Shown here: positions 13,805 through 14,873 of the stretch, piece after piece
Position numbering within the stretch: the stretch's first letter is position 1
How the letters are laid out: each line of letters opens with the position of its first letter
Source of the DNA: Actinomyces viscosus
GTDB lineage: Bacteria; Bacteroidota; Bacteroidia; Flavobacteriales_D; Crocinitomicaceae
Direction of reading: 5' to 3'
NCBI GenBank assembly: GCA_943326975.2
Contig: CALPVI020000013.1
Span: 1 to 14,873, forward strand
Length of the DNA stretch: 14,873 nt
Notes under the pieces: generated by a model
Databases searched by the model: none
What the model saw: the letters and a program-made list of their open reading frames with translations, nothing else
Told to the model about the DNA's origin: nothing
Program-made: the position numbers and the translations under genes

Positions 13805-13829
13805 AAGTTTTGTATTTGCTACAAAACTT
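13805..13829 (-). terminator. Perfect 10-bp hairpin containing the MATE gene stop codon
   Basis: AAGTTTTGTA (13805-13814) and TACAAAACTT (13820-13829) pair perfectly around a 5-base loop. The MATE stop codon (13819-13821) falls at the loop edge, so the hairpin begins inside the coding sequence. No T-run follows on either strand. It may be a factor-assisted terminator or an mRNA end-protecting structure and not a classical intrinsic terminator. Confidence 0.45.
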
Positions 13830-14873
13830 TGTTTTTCCAATCGAAAAATCGAAGGTAGAGTATTGAAAGAGTGCCCATCGAAATGAAATAAACGTATTCC
13901 ACACTCCAAATCCAAAAAATATCTAATTGAAAGACTTTAATAAGTAAGTAAGCTGCAATAATATAAACGGATACACAAATCATTTCTATAATGAAAGTGA
14001 CATTCGTATTACCACTTCCATTAATTGTTTGATAATAAACTGTTGAAAAGCCATATATAAAAATGGATATTCCAACATATCTCAATATTTCTCCACTTTT
14101 TTCTTGAAAAACAACAGATGGATTTATCAATGAAATTAATTTTTCTGGGTAAAAAAGAGCTCCATGAAAAACAATAAATAAAATTAGGACGGTTAAGAAT
14201 TGAATTCTTTTTTGTATGATTTTTAAGGAAGCAAAATCACCTTTACCTATATATTGAGATATATAAGTTTTAGTTGTTGCTGAAAAACCCCAAATAGGAA
14301 CAAATGCAAGAAAATAGATTGCCCTAATATTTTGAGAAACTGTTAATTCAAATTTTCCAATTTGTTCAATCCATGTAAAGAATATCGTCCAAGTTGATAA
14401 TGCTAAAACACCTTGAAACATAATTGGACTTCCAATTTTGATTAATTCTCTGAAAGATAGAAGGTTAAAAGAGAAGTGATTAAATAATCCATATTCTTTA
14501 TTTAATTTAGAGAAAGAAATGTAACCAACTAAAAAAAACATACCTAATCCATCGGCAATCGTGGATGCTAAGGCAGCTCCCTCTAAACCCATTTCTGGAA
14601 AAATACTAACTCCAAAAATCATGAAGTAATCTAAGATTACATTTGAAACAGCAGTGATAATTGCACTGATTAAAACAATGCTTGTTTTTCCAGTGGCAAA
14701 TAAAAATGCTTGTATCGACAATGAAATCATGGCAAAAAATAGTGCATAACTTCTGTATGAAATAAAAGATATTTGTGCCTTTGCTAAATCTTGATGCTTA
14801 GAATAGGACAATAATAGGTTGGGCATTATTACTTGGATAAATCCAAATAACAAAAGTGCGATGAGAATGTGTG
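13819..14873 (-). CDS. MATE family efflux transporter (N-terminus beyond the window)
   Basis: Inner-membrane multidrug/toxin extrusion-type transporter, expected to export organic cations with sodium or proton coupling; the substrate cannot be read from sequence. About nine hydrophobic segments are visible. Internal landmarks are SNVILDYFMIFG with a downstream GLEGAALASTIADG, and the second-half motif WGFSATTKTYISQYIGKGD, which corresponds to the G...T..GQ.IGAG region of MATE proteins. The frame stays open to the window edge (HILIALLLFGF before the apparent TTG at 14853), so that start is artificial and about 90-100 residues are missing. It is followed by fmt after 73 bp, with a perfect hairpin at its stop codon. 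Confidence 0.85.
   Translation of the reverse strand, partial: HILIALLLFGFIQVIMPNLLLSYSKHQDLAKAQISFISYRSYALFFAMISLSIQAFLFATGKTSIVLISAIITAVSNVILDYFMIFGVSIFPEMGLEGAALASTIADGLGMFFLVGYISFSKLNKEYGLFNHFSFNLLSFRELIKIGSPIMFQGVLALSTWTIFFTWIEQIGKFELTVSQNIRAIYFLAFVPIWGFSATTKTYISQYIGKGDFASLKIIQKRIQFLTVLILFIVFHGALFYPEKLISLINPSVVFQEKSGEILRYVGISIFIYGFSTVYYQTINGSGNTNVTFIIEMICVSVYIIAAYLLIKVFQLDIFWIWSVEYVYFISMGTLSILYLRFFDWKNKVL

Noticed and set aside
1..14873. A new multi-gene defence or mobile system
   Set aside because: All well-defined genes fall into core metabolism, translation, transport or secretion. No nuclease, toxin, integrase, transposase, reverse transcriptase or composition shift was seen.

Overview
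The window looks like chromosomal DNA of a low-GC member of the Bacteroidota, probably Flavobacteriales. The evidence is a PorQ-type type IX secretion protein, a DUF4494 protein (a family I know only from this phylum), an exbB-exbD-exbD-tonB cluster with two long ExbDs, almost no Shine-Dalgarno sequences, and several matches to the Bacteroidota promoter (TTG/TTTG, 18-19 bp, TAnnTTTG). A placement near Fluviicola/Crocinitomicaceae is only a guess. No phage, IS element, CRISPR array, tRNA or rRNA was seen; most of the window is ordinary core and housekeeping sequence.

Layout. 1-95 is the 3' end of an unidentified plus-strand gene. 96-327 is a convergent intergenic gap filled with two 7-bp-period tandem arrays, the second running up to the porQ stop codon. 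328-2597 is a minus-strand group: a PaaY/CaiE-like hexapeptide protein, a YfcE-like phosphodiesterase and porQ. 2732-3817 is a divergent, secreted, unrecognised protein built from about nine repeats of roughly 35 residues. 3935-9120 is a plus-strand series: DUF4494 protein, pdxH, an M16 protease, a membrane TerB/J-domain protein, a PanE-like reductase and deoC. 9222-14873 is entirely on the minus strand. Read in transcription order it holds a MATE exporter cut by the window edge, fmt, then exbB-exbD-exbD-tonB closed by a strong intrinsic terminator, then a small two-helix membrane protein.

How the genes work together. ExbB, the two ExbDs and TonB form a proton-driven motor that energises outer-membrane TonB-dependent transport. 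PorQ belongs to the outer-membrane machinery that exports and anchors type IX cargo. PdxH completes pyridoxal phosphate synthesis, Fmt formylates initiator tRNA, and DeoC feeds deoxyribose phosphate into glycolysis.

The least explained items are the nine-repeat secreted protein and a recurring 7-bp periodicity in the intergenic DNA (105-153, 187-327, 4575-4590, 8376-8391) that looks like variants of one theme. I found no convincing new multi-gene system.
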